Shown piece by piece: positions 25,577 to 36,311 of a stretch of 64,000 nt of DNA (its first letter is position 1; each line of letters opens with the position of its first letter). A program made the translations under genes and the position numbers. The notes under the pieces were generated by a model. The model was given only the letters and a program-made list of their open reading frames with translations. It was not told the DNA's origin and did no database searches. The stretch comes from Actinomycetospora termitidis (GTDB taxonomy: Bacteria; Actinomycetota; Actinomycetes; Mycobacteriales; Pseudonocardiaceae): positions 62,001-126,000 of the forward strand of contig NZ_JASVWF010000007.1 in assembly GCF_030286555.1 (NCBI RefSeq). Direction: 5' to 3'.

Positions 25577-27135
25577 GCCGGCTGCTCGACGAGACGCGCG
25601 GCGTCCTGGACCACGCGATCGCGGTCTTCGCCGACGACCCGTACGCCGTGGGCGCGCTGACCGCCCAGCGCGCCCGGCTCGGGGGCCCGCTGCGGGTGGC
25701 GCTCGCCGGGTCGGTGAAGGCGGGGAAGTCGACGCTGCTCAACGCCCTGGTCGGGGAGCAGATCGCGCCGACCGGGGTGGGGGAGTGCACCCGGGTCACG
25801 ACCCACTACGCCGACGCGCCCAGCCCGCGCATCGGCGTGACCTACCGCGGCCTGCGCCGGGAGGGCGACCCGGCGGAGCTGCCGGCCCTGCACCGTCGCG
25901 GCTCGTTGGTCATCGAGACCGAGCGGCTCGATCTCGCCCGGGTCGCCGCGCTGCACGTCGACTGGCCCTCGCAGCACCTGCGCGAGGTCACGCTGATCGA
26001 CACCCCGGGGGTCGACTCGGCGGTGTCGCGCAGCGTGTGGGGCTCCGCGGAGCAGTCGCCGGAGGACGTGATCGACTGCGTCGTCCACCTCGTCCGCCAC
26101 CTGCACGAACCCGACGTCGCGTTCCTGGAGTCCTACGGCGACCGGGTCGCGGAGAACGTCGGGGCCGCCGGGACGCTGGTGGTGCTCTCGCGCGCCGACG
26201 AGGTCGGGGGCGGGCGGATCGACGCGGTGATGGCGGCCCAGCAGGTCGCGCGCCGCTACCGCACCGACCCGGCACTGCGGTCGTGGTGCGCCACGACCAC
26301 GACGGTCGCGGGCCTGCTCGCCGAGACCGCCCGCACCCTGCGCGGGGTCGAGTTCACCGCGCTGCGCACCCTGGCCCGGCTCGACCGCACCGAGCTCGAG
26401 GCCCAGCTGCTGACCGCTGACCGGTTCGTGCAGGCCTCCGGCGTGCTGCCCTCCGGCACCCGGCTGGCGCTGCTCGACCGGTTCGGGCTGTTCGGTGTCC
26501 GCCTCGCGACCTCCCTGCTGCGCCGCGGCGTCGACGACTCCGCCGCCCTGGCCGCCGAGCTCGCCCGCCGCAGCGGCCTGGACGATCTCCGCGCGATCCT
26601 GGACCGCCGCTTCCTCGCTCGCCGGGACGTCTTCCAGGCCCGCTCGGCGCTCCTCGCGGTCGAGCGGTTCCTCGCCCGGGCCCGGAGCTCCTTCCCGACG
26701 ACGGGTGTGGCCGGGTCCCGCCCGTCGCCCGCGCCGCGGGCCGCCGTCCCGCGGGTCCCGGACGTGGCGGTCCTGGCCGCGCTCGCCGAGGACGTGGAAC
26801 GGGTGCGGTCGGGCGCGCACGGGATCGTCGAGCTCGACGTGCTGACCCGGCTGCGCCGCCGGCCGCTGGACGTCCCGGGGCGGGGCGCCGACCTCACCGA
26901 GGAGGCCGAGCGGCTGCTCGGCGACCAGGGCCCGGAGCCGGCCGCACGGCTCGGGGTGGCCGAGGACACCGGCGCCTCCGAGCTGCGCGCGGTGGCCCTG
27001 GCGGCGCTCGGCCGGTGGCGCGGGCACGCCGAGAACCCGCTGGCCGCGCCGGAGACCGCCGAGACCGCGCAGGTCGTCGTCCGGTCGCTCGAGGGAGTCC
27101 TCGCGGAGCTCCCGCGCCTCGTCGGCGTGGGGTAG
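25573..27135 (+). CDS. IniC-like bacterial dynamin GTPase
   Basis: The 520-residue GTPase has G1 GSVKAGKSTLLNALVG near residues 46-61, G3 IDTPG near 142, and an SRAD motif in the G4 position near 205, followed by a helical stalk. It is the shorter partner of the upstream dynamin, as IniC is to IniA. Bacterial dynamins often work as unequal pairs at membranes. The ATG overlaps the IniA-like stop, giving a coupled pair and probably fixed stoichiometry. Unlike the partner, no strong hydrophobic paddle is evident. Confidence 0.85.
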   Translation: MSRLLDETRGVLDHAIAVFADDPYAVGALTAQRARLGGPLRVALAGSVKAGKSTLLNALVGEQIAPTGVGECTRVTTHYADAPSPRIGVTYRGLRREGDPAELPALHRRGSLVIETERLDLARVAALHVDWPSQHLREVTLIDTPGVDSAVSRSVWGSAEQSPEDVIDCVVHLVRHLHEPDVAFLESYGDRVAENVGAAGTLVVLSRADEVGGGRIDAVMAAQQVARRYRTDPALRSWCATTTTVAGLLAETARTLRGVEFTALRTLARLDRTELEAQLLTADRFVQASGVLPSGTRLALLDRFGLFGVRLATSLLRRGVDDSAALAAELARRSGLDDLRAILDRRFLARRDVFQARSALLAVERFLARARSSFPTTGVAGSRPSPAPRAAVPRVPDVAVLAALAEDVERVRSGAHGIVELDVLTRLRRRPLDVPGRGADLTEEAERLLGDQGPEPAARLGVAEDTGASELRAVALAALGRWRGHAENPLAAPETAETAQVVVRSLEGVLAELPRLVGVG

Positions 27136-27240
27136 GCACGAAGGATCCTGAGCCGACCACGCTCACGGCCGTCCGACCCGGCACCCATGTCTCGCCTACG
27201 ATGGAGTGTCGGGTTCGCAGTCGGTGAGGAGGTCGAGCAG

Positions 27241-28260
27241 ATGAACGCCGAGGAGCGCCGCATCGCGGTCCTGCGCGCGATCGTCGCCGATTTCGTCGCC
27301 ACGAACGAGCCCGTCGGCAGCAAGGGCATCGTCGACCGCCACAACCTGGGCGTCTCCAGCGCGACCGTGCGCAACGACATGGCCGCGCTCGAGGACGAGG
27401 GCTACATCATCCAGCCGCACACCAGCGCCGGCCGGATCCCGACCGACAAGGGCTACCGCCTCTTCGTCGACCGGCTCTCGCAGGTCAAGCCGTTGTCCGC
27501 GGCCGAGAAGAAGGCGATCTCGACCTTCCTCGAGGGCGCGGTCGACCTGGACGACGTGCTGCGGCGCAGCGTCCGCCTGCTCGCCCAGCTGACGCGGCAG
27601 GTCGCGGTGGTGCAGTACCCGACGCTGACCCGCTCGACGGTCCGGCACATCGAGGTGGTCAGCCTCACCCCGGCCCGCCTGATGCTGGTGCTGATCACCG
27701 ACACCGGCCGGGTCGACCAGCGGGTGGTCGACCTCGGGGACGTGCTCGCCGACGACGACGTCGCGCGGTTGCGCGCCCTGCTCAACCAGGCCCTCGTCGG
27801 GAAGCCCCTGGCCACGGCGGCGGCCGCGGTCGCGGCGCTGCCCGAGGAGGCCTCGGACCTCCGCACGGTGGTCACCACCGTGAGCGTCGTGCTCGTCGAG
27901 GCCCTCGTGGAGCACCCCGAGGAGCGGCTGGTGCTCGGCGGGACCGCGAACCTCGCCCGGCAGGGTGCGGACGCGTCGTCGCTGCGCGGGGTGCTCGAGG
28001 CGCTCGAGGAGCAGGTCGTGGTGCTGCGGCTGCTCGCGGCGTCGAGCGACCCGGCGCAGGTCACGGTGCGGATCGGTGAGGAGAACGAGGCCGAGGACCT
28101 GTGGGCGACCTCCACGATCTCCATCGGCTACGGCCCGGCCTCCGCGCCGGCGCTGGGCGGGATGGGCGTCGTCGGGCCGACCCGCATGGACTACCCCAGC
28201 ACGATCGCGGCGGTGCGGGCCGTCGCGCGGTACGTCGGCGAGATCGTCGGCGGACGCTGA
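27241..28260 (+). CDS. hrcA: Heat-inducible transcription repressor HrcA
   Basis: The 339-residue protein matches HrcA: an N-terminal winged HTH with [20 protein letters not shown] and [16 protein letters not shown] (about residues 35-70), then the GAF-like dimerisation region. HrcA represses chaperone operons at CIRCE elements. No CIRCE was seen in this window, so its targets lie elsewhere. The ATG at 27241 has AGGAGG ten bases upstream. It is followed by dnaJ2, the usual actinobacterial hrcA-dnaJ2 pair. Confidence 0.97.
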   Translation: MNAEERRIAVLRAIVADFVATNEPVGSKGIVDRHNLGVSSATVRNDMAALEDEGYIIQPHTSAGRIPTDKGYRLFVDRLSQVKPLSAAEKKAISTFLEGAVDLDDVLRRSVRLLAQLTRQVAVVQYPTLTRSTVRHIEVVSLTPARLMLVLITDTGRVDQRVVDLGDVLADDDVARLRALLNQALVGKPLATAAAAVAALPEEASDLRTVVTTVSVVLVEALVEHPEERLVLGGTANLARQGADASSLRGVLEALEEQVVVLRLLAASSDPAQVTVRIGEENEAEDLWATSTISIGYGPASAPALGGMGVVGPTRMDYPSTIAAVRAVARYVGEIVGGR

Positions 28261-28297
28261 CCATCGCTCCCCGAGGGATCAAGGACGACAGGACACA

Positions 28298-29455
28298 GTG
28301 GCCACGGACTACTACGACGTTCTCGGCGTGAGCCGGGAGGCCGACGACAACGAGATTCGCCGGGCGTACCGCAAACTCGCCCGTGAGCTCCACCCCGACG
28401 TCAACCCCGACGCCGCGGAGCGGTTCCAGCAGGTCAAGAGCGCCTACGAGGTGCTCTCCGACCCGGAGAAGCGCCGCATCGTCGACCTCGGCGGCGACCC
28501 GAACGCGACGGCGGGTGCCGGCGGGTTCGGCGGGGCCGGGGGATTCGGCGGCGCCGGCTTCGGCGGGCTCGGCGACATCATGGACGCGTTCTTCGGCGCG
28601 GCCGGCGGCGGCTCCGGGCGTGGCCCGCGCGGCCGGGTGCAGCCCGGCGAGGACGCGCTGATCCGCATCGACCTGACCCTCGAGGAGTGCGCCGCGGGCG
28701 TCGCCCGGGAGCTCACGGTCGACACCGCGGTGCTCTGCGAGCGCTGCCAGGGCGGCGGGGCCGAGGCCGGCTCGCACCCGATCCCGTGCGACACCTGCGG
28801 CGGGCGCGGCGAGATCCAGAACGTGCAGCGGTCGTTCATCGGGCAGGTCGTGACGGCGCGTCCGTGCCCCGTCTGCCGCGGGCTCGGCGAGATCATCCCC
28901 AACCCGTGCCAGCAGTGCGGCGGCGACGGCCGGGTCCGCGCCCGGCGGACCGTCACCGTCCAGGTGCCCCCGGGCGTCGGCGACGGCATGCGGATCCGGA
29001 TGGCCGGGCAGGGCGAGGTCGGCCCGGGCGGCGGGCCGGCCGGCAACCTCTACGTCGAGGTCACCGAGGCCCCCCACGAGTACTTCGAGCGCGACGGTGT
29101 CGACCTGCACTGCCACGTCACACTGCCCATGACCGCCGCGGCCCTCGGCACGACGCTGCACCAGCGCACGCTCGAGGGCGACGAGGAGCTGCACATCGAC
29201 CCGGGCACGCAGCCGGGCACCGTGCACACCCTGCGCGGCAAGGGCATGCCGCGGCTGCGCTCGTCCGGGCGCACCGACGGCCGCGGCGACCTGCTGGTGC
29301 ACCTCGACGTCGGGGTCCCGGAGAAGCTCGACGCCCGCCAGACCGAGCTGCTCCGCGAGCTCGCCGCCCTGCGCGGCGAGGAGCAGCCGGAGTACTCCGG
29401 CGGGCGCCATAACGGGCTGTTCGGGCGGCGCAAGGCGGCGGGACGCGGGCGGTGA
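28298..29455 (+). CDS. dnaJ2: Chaperone DnaJ (DnaJ2)
   Basis: The 385-residue co-chaperone has a J domain with HPD near residue 31, a short Gly/Phe region ([16 protein letters not shown]), four zinc-binding CxxCxGxG-type motifs ([32 protein letters not shown]), and two C-terminal beta domains. It stimulates DnaK ATPase and delivers substrates. The GTG start at 28298 is assigned because ATDYYDVLG directly follows. Its position after hrcA identifies it as the hrcA-linked paralogue. Confidence 0.96.
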   Translation: MATDYYDVLGVSREADDNEIRRAYRKLARELHPDVNPDAAERFQQVKSAYEVLSDPEKRRIVDLGGDPNATAGAGGFGGAGGFGGAGFGGLGDIMDAFFGAAGGGSGRGPRGRVQPGEDALIRIDLTLEECAAGVARELTVDTAVLCERCQGGGAEAGSHPIPCDTCGGRGEIQNVQRSFIGQVVTARPCPVCRGLGEIIPNPCQQCGGDGRVRARRTVTVQVPPGVGDGMRIRMAGQGEVGPGGGPAGNLYVEVTEAPHEYFERDGVDLHCHVTLPMTAAALGTTLHQRTLEGDEELHIDPGTQPGTVHTLRGKGMPRLRSSGRTDGRGDLLVHLDVGVPEKLDARQTELLRELAALRGEEQPEYSGGRHNGLFGRRKAAGRGR

Positions 29456-29519
29456 CGCCCCTCCGGCGTCAGCAGTGCGGCCTTGCTGACACTGAACGTC
29501 ACATCCGCCACCGCCACGC

Positions 29520-30272
29520 GTGAGCCGGGCCGACTGGACGCGCCCGGCGCTGTTCCGGGTCGACCCGTTCCCGACGTCCGGTGTGGTCCAGTTGGACGGG
29601 CCGGAGGGCCGGCACGCCGCCGACGTCCGGCGGGTGCAGCCCGGTGAGGTGATCCTGCTCGGCGACGGCGCGGGCACGCGGGCGCGGGCCGAGGTCACGG
29701 CGGTGGCGAAGGGGCGGGTGACCGCCGAGGTCCTCGAGACGCGCACCGACCCGCCGTCGGGAAGGCCTCTGGTGCTGGCCCAGGCGCTGGCGAAGGGCGA
29801 CCGCGGGGAGCTCGCCGTCGAGACGGCGACCGAGGCCGGGATCGACGCGGTGATCCCGTGGCGCGCCGAGCGGTGCGTGACGCGGTGGGACGACGGCCCG
29901 CGCGGCGCCAAGCAGCTGGGCCGGTGGCGCTCCACGGTCACGGAGGCGGCGAAGCAGGCCCGGCGGGCGTGGAACCCGGAGGTCACCGAGCCGATGACGA
30001 CGAACCAGCTGGCCCGGCGCATCCGAAGCACGACGTGCCTGCTGCTGGAGGCGACGGCGGAGGTCTCGATGGCGGACGTGGCGCTCGGCGACCAGGGGGA
30101 GATCGTGCTGCTGGTCGGCCCCGAGGGCGGCGTCACCGACGGCGAGACGGCGACGCTGGTGGACGCCGGTGCGCTCCCGGTCCGGCTCGGGCCGGACGTG
30201 CTGCGGACCTCGACGGCGGCGGTCGTCGCGCTGGGCGCGCTGGGCGTGCGCACCGGCAGGTGGGAGGTGTGA
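29520..30272 (+). CDS. rsmE: 16S rRNA (uracil1498-N3)-methyltransferase RsmE
   Basis: The 250-residue protein has an N-terminal PUA-like part (GRHAADVRRVQPGEVI) and a SPOUT methyltransferase domain with the knot signatures LLVGPEGGVTDGE and RLGPDVLRTSTAAV. It methylates U1498 in the ribosomal decoding region using SAM. A short 7-bp hairpin (GTCAGCA...TGCTGAC, 29472-29494 region) precedes the GTG. The gene contains a reverse-oriented copy of the 14-bp motif at 29749-29762. Its stop overlaps the next start by one base. Confidence 0.94.
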   Translation: MSRADWTRPALFRVDPFPTSGVVQLDGPEGRHAADVRRVQPGEVILLGDGAGTRARAEVTAVAKGRVTAEVLETRTDPPSGRPLVLAQALAKGDRGELAVETATEAGIDAVIPWRAERCVTRWDDGPRGAKQLGRWRSTVTEAAKQARRAWNPEVTEPMTTNQLARRIRSTTCLLLEATAEVSMADVALGDQGEIVLLVGPEGGVTDGETATLVDAGALPVRLGPDVLRTSTAAVVALGALGVRTGRWEV

Positions 30273-31165
30273 TGGCGCGCCGGAGCCTGCTCGGCCTGCT
30301 CGGTCTCACGGGGCTCCTCGCGGCGTGCTCGACGAGTCCCGCCGGCACCACCCCCGCACCCCGTCCCGGGACGCCGGAGCCGACGCCGCTGCGCTACGGA
30401 CCGGATCCCGCGCAGTACGCGGTGCTGCACCTGCCGCCGGGCGCGCCGCGGGCACCGCTGCCGGTGGTCGTGGTGATCCACGGCGGGTACTGGCGCGCCG
30501 CCTACGGCCTGGAACTGGGGACGCCGCTCGCGGTCGATCTGACCAACTCCGACGTGGCCGTGCTCAACGTGGAGTACCGCCGGGTCGGCGCTGGGGGCGG
30601 GTTCCCGCAGACGTTGTCCGACGTCGCGGCGGCGATCGACCTGTTGGCCACCGAGGGGGTGCGGACCGCCCGCAGTGCCGGCCGCGAGTTGGATCTGGGC
30701 AAGGTCGTCCTGCTCGGGCACTCCGCCGGGGGCCACCTCGCGGCCTGGGCGGGCTCCCGCACCCGGCTCCAGGCGCCCGCGACGGGCGCGGACCCGGTGG
30801 TCGTGCCGGCGGGCGTCGTCTCCCAGGCGGGCGTGCTCGACCTCGTCGCCGGGGCGCAGCAGAACCTCGGCGGTGGGGCCGTGGTCGACCTGCTCGGCGG
30901 CGACCCCGTGACCCAGGCGGCCCGGTACGCGGTGGCCTCCCCGACGGCACTCGTCCCCGCCCCGTGCCCGGTGGTGGCGGTGCACGGGACAGCTGACGAC
31001 GTCGTCCCGATCGACCAGTCCCGCCGCTACGTCGCGGCGGCGACCGCGGCCCGCGGGCAGGCCCGCCTCGTCGAGCTGCCCGGCGTCGACCACTTCCAGC
31101 TCATCGACCCGGCCACGTCGGCCTGGAACATCATCCGCGGCGAGGTGCTCGACCTGCTGCGGTAG
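30272..31165 (+). CDS. Lipoprotein alpha/beta hydrolase (esterase/peptidase-like)
   Basis: The 297-residue protein has a signal peptide ending in the lipobox GLLAAC, a Pro/Thr spacer, then an alpha/beta hydrolase of the HGG type: oxyanion loop IHGGYWRAAYG, nucleophile GHSAGGHLAAW, acid in GTADDVVPID, His in VDHFQL. It is thus an outward-facing lipid-anchored esterase or peptidase. It is coupled to rsmE by a one-base overlap (TGATG), with no obvious functional link. Confidence 0.87.
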   Translation: MARRSLLGLLGLTGLLAACSTSPAGTTPAPRPGTPEPTPLRYGPDPAQYAVLHLPPGAPRAPLPVVVVIHGGYWRAAYGLELGTPLAVDLTNSDVAVLNVEYRRVGAGGGFPQTLSDVAAAIDLLATEGVRTARSAGRELDLGKVVLLGHSAGGHLAAWAGSRTRLQAPATGADPVVVPAGVVSQAGVLDLVAGAQQNLGGGAVVDLLGGDPVTQAARYAVASPTALVPAPCPVVAVHGTADDVVPIDQSRRYVAAATAARGQARLVELPGVDHFQLIDPATSAWNIIRGEVLDLLR

Positions 31166-31407
31166 GCGTTGCGGGACGCACACGGCTGGCGGGGGTCGCC
31201 TCGGGGCGGTGGGGCGTTGCGGGACGCACACGGCTGGCGGGGGTCGCCCAAGTGATGCGCCGCGCAACGCTCACGCGGCCCGGCGATCCATGGCCGTGTG
31301 CGTGGCGCAACGTGCGGGTGGACCGTGGTTGCCCGCCCTGGCCGTGTGCGGGGCGCAATGCCGGATCGGGCGTCGGTCGCCCGCGCTGACCGTGTGCGTC
31401 ACGCACG
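31166..31407. repeat. Cluster of five ~35-bp repeats, two direct and three inverted
   Basis: Two direct copies at 31166-31200 and 31214-31248 start GCGTTGCGGGACGCACACGG. Three inverted, diverged copies share CCGTGTGCG with a CGCAAC-like end (around 31291-31312, 31338-31360 and 31386-31407). This fills most of the gap between the esterase and the ABC-F gene. No gene is seen in it. The opposed copies can pair into large hairpins. Confidence 0.8.
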
Positions 31408-31443
31408 ACCTGGAAAGGGGATGGCGGGCACGCGCTGCTCGGG

Positions 31444-31540
31444 TACAGTTCCGCTCACTATGGAGCTCTGACGACGCCTCGACCCATCGCTGCGGCATCG
31501 CCCGGCGAGGTCATCCCACTCCGATCCTCGGAGCGTCGTC
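31444..31540 (+). promoter_or_regulatory. Leader of the ABC-F gene: promoter, 3-codon uORF and SD-sequestering stems
   Basis: A -10-like TACAGT (31444-31449) is followed within 11 bases by ATG GAG CTC TGA (31460-31471), a possible Met-Glu-Leu leader peptide. The arm GACGACGCCTC (31470-31480) can pair with GAGCGTCGTC (31531-31540), which ends right at the ABC-F ATG. A small hairpin, CTCCGA/TCGGAG (31519-31533), also covers the GGAG Shine-Dalgarno. This is the layout of ribosome-mediated attenuation, as known for many antibiotic-resistance genes. Function here is inferred. Confidence 0.55.
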
Positions 31541-33151
<1,611 letters not shown>

Positions 33152-33154
<3 letters not shown>

Positions 33155-33213
33155 TCAGGAGTACGTGAGGCACCCCGGACCGCCGGTCCGGGTGCCTGGT
33201 GTGCTCCTGATCA
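33152..33213. repeat. 62-bp palindromic repeat (TGATCA ends), also likely terminator of the ABC-F gene
   Basis: The element begins and ends TGATCA. It contains GTACGTGAGGCACC and GGTGCCTGGTGTGC around a GC core. It starts at the ABC-F stop codon. A reverse-oriented relative of equal length lies at 43164-43225 and another at 61655-61716. Confidence 0.85.
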
Positions 33214-33307
33214 AGAAAGGAGCACCGGCCGACGACGCTGGGGTCGACTGTCGGGGGGTCGGTCTAGACTGGTTCACGCACGCATCACCGCACGGGGAGC
33301 ACGCATC

Positions 33308-34360
33308 CTGAGTCCCACGTCCACCGACTCGTCCGGCGAGTCGCGCATCGTCGTCCCCGAGTCCGCGCTGCTCGCGCTGCTGGGCAAGCGTGACGAGAAC
33401 CTCCGTGAGGCCGAGGACCTGCTGGACGCCGACGTCCACGTCCGCGGCAACGAGCTGACCCTCACCGGCGCGCCGCCCGACGTGGCGTTCGCCGAGCGGG
33501 TCTTCGCCGAACTGGTGGTCCTCGCCAGCCGCGGCCAGCAGATCGACCCGGACGCGGTCCGCCGCACCGTCCGCATGCTCTCCGACGAGGCCGGCCCGTC
33601 GCCGGCCGAGGTGCTGAGCCTCGACATCCTGTCGCGGCGCGGGCGCACGATCCGGCCGAAGACGCTGAACCAGAAGCGCTACGTCGACGCGATCGACGTC
33701 AACACGATCGTCTTCGGCATCGGTCCGGCCGGCACCGGCAAGACCTACCTGGCGATGGCGAAGGCCGTCCAGGCGCTGCAGGCCAAGCAGGTCACGCGCA
33801 TCATCCTGACCCGCCCGGCCGTCGAGGCGGGGGAGCGGCTCGGCTTCCTGCCCGGCACGCTCTCGGAGAAGATCGACCCGTATCTGCGGCCGCTGTACGA
33901 CGCGCTGCACGACATGCTCGACCAGGAGTCGGTCCCGAAACTGATGGCCGCCGGCACCATTGAAATTGCACCACTGGCGTATATGCGTGGCCGGACCTTG
34001 AATGACGCTTTCATCATTCTCGACGAGGCCCAGAACACCACGCCCGAACAGATGAAGATGTTCCTGACGCGGCTGGGCTTCAATTCCAAGATCGTGGTCA
34101 CCGGTGACATCACGCAGGTCGACCTCCCGGGCGGGCACCTGTCCGGCCTGCAGGTGGTGCGTCAGATCCTCGACGGCGTCGACGACGTGCACTTCAGCGA
34201 ACTGACCAGCGCCGATGTCGTCCGGCACCGCCTCGTCGCCGACATCATCGACGCGTACGGCCGGTGGGACTCCCGGCAGAACGGTGGACCGAAGGCCGTG
34301 CCCAACGCCCCACGGACCGGGCCGCCGCAGAACCGTCGTGACCGGCGGGGTGGCCGATGA
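33308..34360 (+). CDS. phoH: PhoH family ATPase, apparent CTG start
   Basis: The 350-residue reading has the PhoH layout: an N-terminal KH-like region ([20 protein letters not shown], then [11 protein letters not shown]), Walker A GPAGTGKT near residues 139-146, and Walker [15 protein letters not shown]. No in-frame ATG, GTG or TTG precedes the GTG at 33482, which would remove the conserved first 58 residues. The CTG at 33308 has GGGGAG nine bases upstream and TAGACT (33264-33269) as a likely -10, so a CTG start is proposed. PhoH is an ATPase linked to RNA metabolism. A run of unusual A/T-ending codons lies at 33959-34090. The stop overlaps ybeY. Confidence 0.88.
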   Translation: MSPTSTDSSGESRIVVPESALLALLGKRDENLREAEDLLDADVHVRGNELTLTGAPPDVAFAERVFAELVVLASRGQQIDPDAVRRTVRMLSDEAGPSPAEVLSLDILSRRGRTIRPKTLNQKRYVDAIDVNTIVFGIGPAGTGKTYLAMAKAVQALQAKQVTRIILTRPAVEAGERLGFLPGTLSEKIDPYLRPLYDALHDMLDQESVPKLMAAGTIEIAPLAYMRGRTLNDAFIILDEAQNTTPEQMKMFLTRLGFNSKIVVTGDITQVDLPGGHLSGLQVVRQILDGVDDVHFSELTSADVVRHRLVADIIDAYGRWDSRQNGGPKAVPNAPRTGPPQNRRDRRGGR

Positions 34361-34935
34361 GCATCGAGATCGCCAACGAGTCCGGGGTCGACGTCGACGA
34401 GGCGCCGATCGTCGACGTCGCCCGCTACGCGCTCGACCGGATGGGCGTCAGCCCGCTCGCCGAGCTGTCGATCCTGCTGGTCGAGCTGGAGCCGATGTCC
34501 GAGCTGCACGAGCGGTGGCTCGACCTGCCGGGCCCGACGGACGTCATGAGCTTCCCGATGGACGAGCTGGACACGGCCAAGCGGCCGGACGCCCCGCCGT
34601 CCGGACCGAGCCTGCTCGGCGACATCGTGCTGTGCCCCGCGTTCGCGCGGGACCAGGCCGTGTCGGCGGGGCACTCGCTCGACGACGAGCTGCACCTGCT
34701 GACGGTGCACGGTGTGCTGCACCTGCTCGGCTACGACCACGCGGAGCCCGACGAGGAGACCGAGATGTTCGGTCTGCAGGGCGAGCTCCTCACCGCGTGG
34801 CGCGGCGAGGTCGCCGAGCGGGCCCGGGCCGAACGCGACCGGCTGACCCGCGAGCGCCAGCGGGCGGCCGACGAGAAGCTGCTCGGCACGGTGGGCCTGG
34901 GCGCCCCGGGGGACGACGAGCAGAGTCCGTCATGA
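34357..34935 (+). CDS. ybeY: Endoribonuclease YbeY
   Basis: The 192-residue protein has the zinc-binding motif [11 protein letters not shown] typical of YbeY, and the upstream [12 protein letters not shown] segment. It takes part in 16S rRNA 3'-end maturation and ribosome quality control. The C-terminal ~40 residues are a charged helical extension. It is coupled to phoH and to the next gene by ATGA overlaps, the conserved phoH-ybeY-CBS order. Confidence 0.96.
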   Translation: MSIEIANESGVDVDEAPIVDVARYALDRMGVSPLAELSILLVELEPMSELHERWLDLPGPTDVMSFPMDELDTAKRPDAPPSGPSLLGDIVLCPAFARDQAVSAGHSLDDELHLLTVHGVLHLLGYDHAEPDEETEMFGLQGELLTAWRGEVAERARAERDRLTRERQRAADEKLLGTVGLGAPGDDEQSPS

Positions 34936-36311
34936 CCTCCGCCCAGATCGGGCAACTGCTCGCCGCGCTGATCCTGGTCCCGCTGGCCGGCGTCTTCGCG
35001 GCGGCCGACGCGGCCATCACGACCATGTCGCCGGCGCGCGTCGACCAGCTGGTCCGCGAGGGCCGGGCCGGGGCGAAGGCGCTGGCCGCCGTCGTCGCCG
35101 ACAAGCCGCGCCACCTCAACCTCGTGCTGCTCATGCGCCTCGCGTGCGAGGTGGTGGCGACGGTGCTGGGCGCCTACGTCGCGCTGCAGCTCGTCCCGTC
35201 CGAGGGCTGGGCGGTGACGATCGCGGTGCTGGTCGTCATCGTCGTGTCGTACGTGCTGATCGGCGTGGGCCCGCGGACGATCGGTCGGCAGCACCCGTAC
35301 GGCGTCGGTCTCGGGGTCGCCCTCCCGGTCCGGGCACTGGTGCGGCTGCTCGGCCCGCTGGCCTCGCTGCTCATCCTCATCGGCAACGCGATCACCCCCG
35401 GCCGGGGCTTCCGTGACGGGCCGTTCAGCCAGGAGGTCGAGCTGCGCGAGCTGGTCGACATGGCGGAGGCGCGCGGGCTGGTCGACGACGACGAGCGCTC
35501 CATGATCCAGTCGGTGTTCGAGCTGGACGACACGATCGTCCGCGAGGTGATGGTCCCGCGCACCGAGATGGTGTGGATCGAGCGGGAGAAGTCCGTGCGG
35601 CAGGCCCTCGCGCTGGCGCTGCGCTCGGGCTACTCGCGCATCCCCGTGATCGGCGAGAACGTCGACGACACCGTGGGCGTCGTGTACCTCAAGGACCTCG
35701 TCCGCTTCACCACCGCGCGCCAGAACGACCCGGCGAACTCGCCCGCCGACCACTCCGGCGCGGTCGGCGAGATCATGCGCCCGGCCGCCTACGTGCCGGA
35801 CTCGAAACAGGCCGACGACCTGCTGCGCGAGATGCAGCGCACCCGGAACCACATGGCGCTCGTCGTCGACGAGTACGGCGGCATCGCGGGCCTGGTGACG
35901 ATCGAGGACATCCTCGAGGAGATCGTCGGCGAGATCACCGACGAGTACGACACCGCCGAGCACCGCCCGCTGGACCGTCTCGAGGACGGGGCGCTGCGGG
36001 TCTCGGCCCGCCTCCCCGTCGAGGACCTCGAGGAGGCGACCGGCGTGGAGTTCGAGACCGAGGACATCGACACCGTCGGGGGCCTGCTCGCCCAACGGCT
36101 GGGCCGCGTCCCGCTGCCGGGCGCCGAGGCCGAGGTGGGCGGGCTGCGCCTGCGCGCCGAGGGTGGCGAGGACGCCCGCGGGCGGATGCGGATCGTGTCC
36201 GTGCTGGTGTGGGACCCGAACCCGCGGACCGAGGAGGTTCCCGACGACGGGTCCGGGTCCGTGGACGACGACGCGCTCGTCAGGGCGAGCGGAGAGGAAC
36301 GGCGTGGCTGA
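34932..36311 (+). CDS. Hemolysin C / CorC-type membrane protein with CBS pair
   Basis: The 459-residue protein has an N-terminal DUF21 (CNNM) membrane domain with three to four helices. Tandem CBS domains follow ([14 protein letters not shown], then [19 protein letters not shown]), and a CorC_HlyC transporter-associated domain ends the protein. The family is associated with Mg2+ (or Co2+) efflux and nucleotide sensing. The position after ybeY matches the mycobacterial Rv2366c homologue. A 14-bp TCCCGACGACGGGT motif lies near the 3' end (36239-36252). Confidence 0.92.
   Translation: MTSAQIGQLLAALILVPLAGVFAAADAAITTMSPARVDQLVREGRAGAKALAAVVADKPRHLNLVLLMRLACEVVATVLGAYVALQLVPSEGWAVTIAVLVVIVVSYVLIGVGPRTIGRQHPYGVGLGVALPVRALVRLLGPLASLLILIGNAITPGRGFRDGPFSQEVELRELVDMAEARGLVDDDERSMIQSVFELDDTIVREVMVPRTEMVWIEREKSVRQALALALRSGYSRIPVIGENVDDTVGVVYLKDLVRFTTARQNDPANSPADHSGAVGEIMRPAAYVPDSKQADDLLREMQRTRNHMALVVDEYGGIAGLVTIEDILEEIVGEITDEYDTAEHRPLDRLEDGALRVSARLPVEDLEEATGVEFETEDIDTVGGLLAQRLGRVPLPGAEAEVGGLRLRAEGGEDARGRMRIVSVLVWDPNPRTEEVPDDGSGSVDDDALVRASGEERRG

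Noticed and set aside
27136-27240. CIRCE element before hrcA
   Set aside because: No TTAGCACTC-N9-GAGTGCTAA-like inverted repeat could be found.
28061-31267. Minus-strand open frame of more than 1000 codons opposite dnaJ2, rsmE and the esterase
   Set aside because: Product is Arg/Pro/Ala-rich with no domain, and three well-recognised genes occupy the other strand; long shadow frames are normal at this G+C content.
31166-31407. Repeat cluster considered as a CRISPR remnant
   Set aside because: Copies occur in both orientations with irregular spacing.
33482-34360. phoH starting at GTG 33482
   Set aside because: It would discard the conserved N-terminal ~58 residues encoded in frame just upstream.
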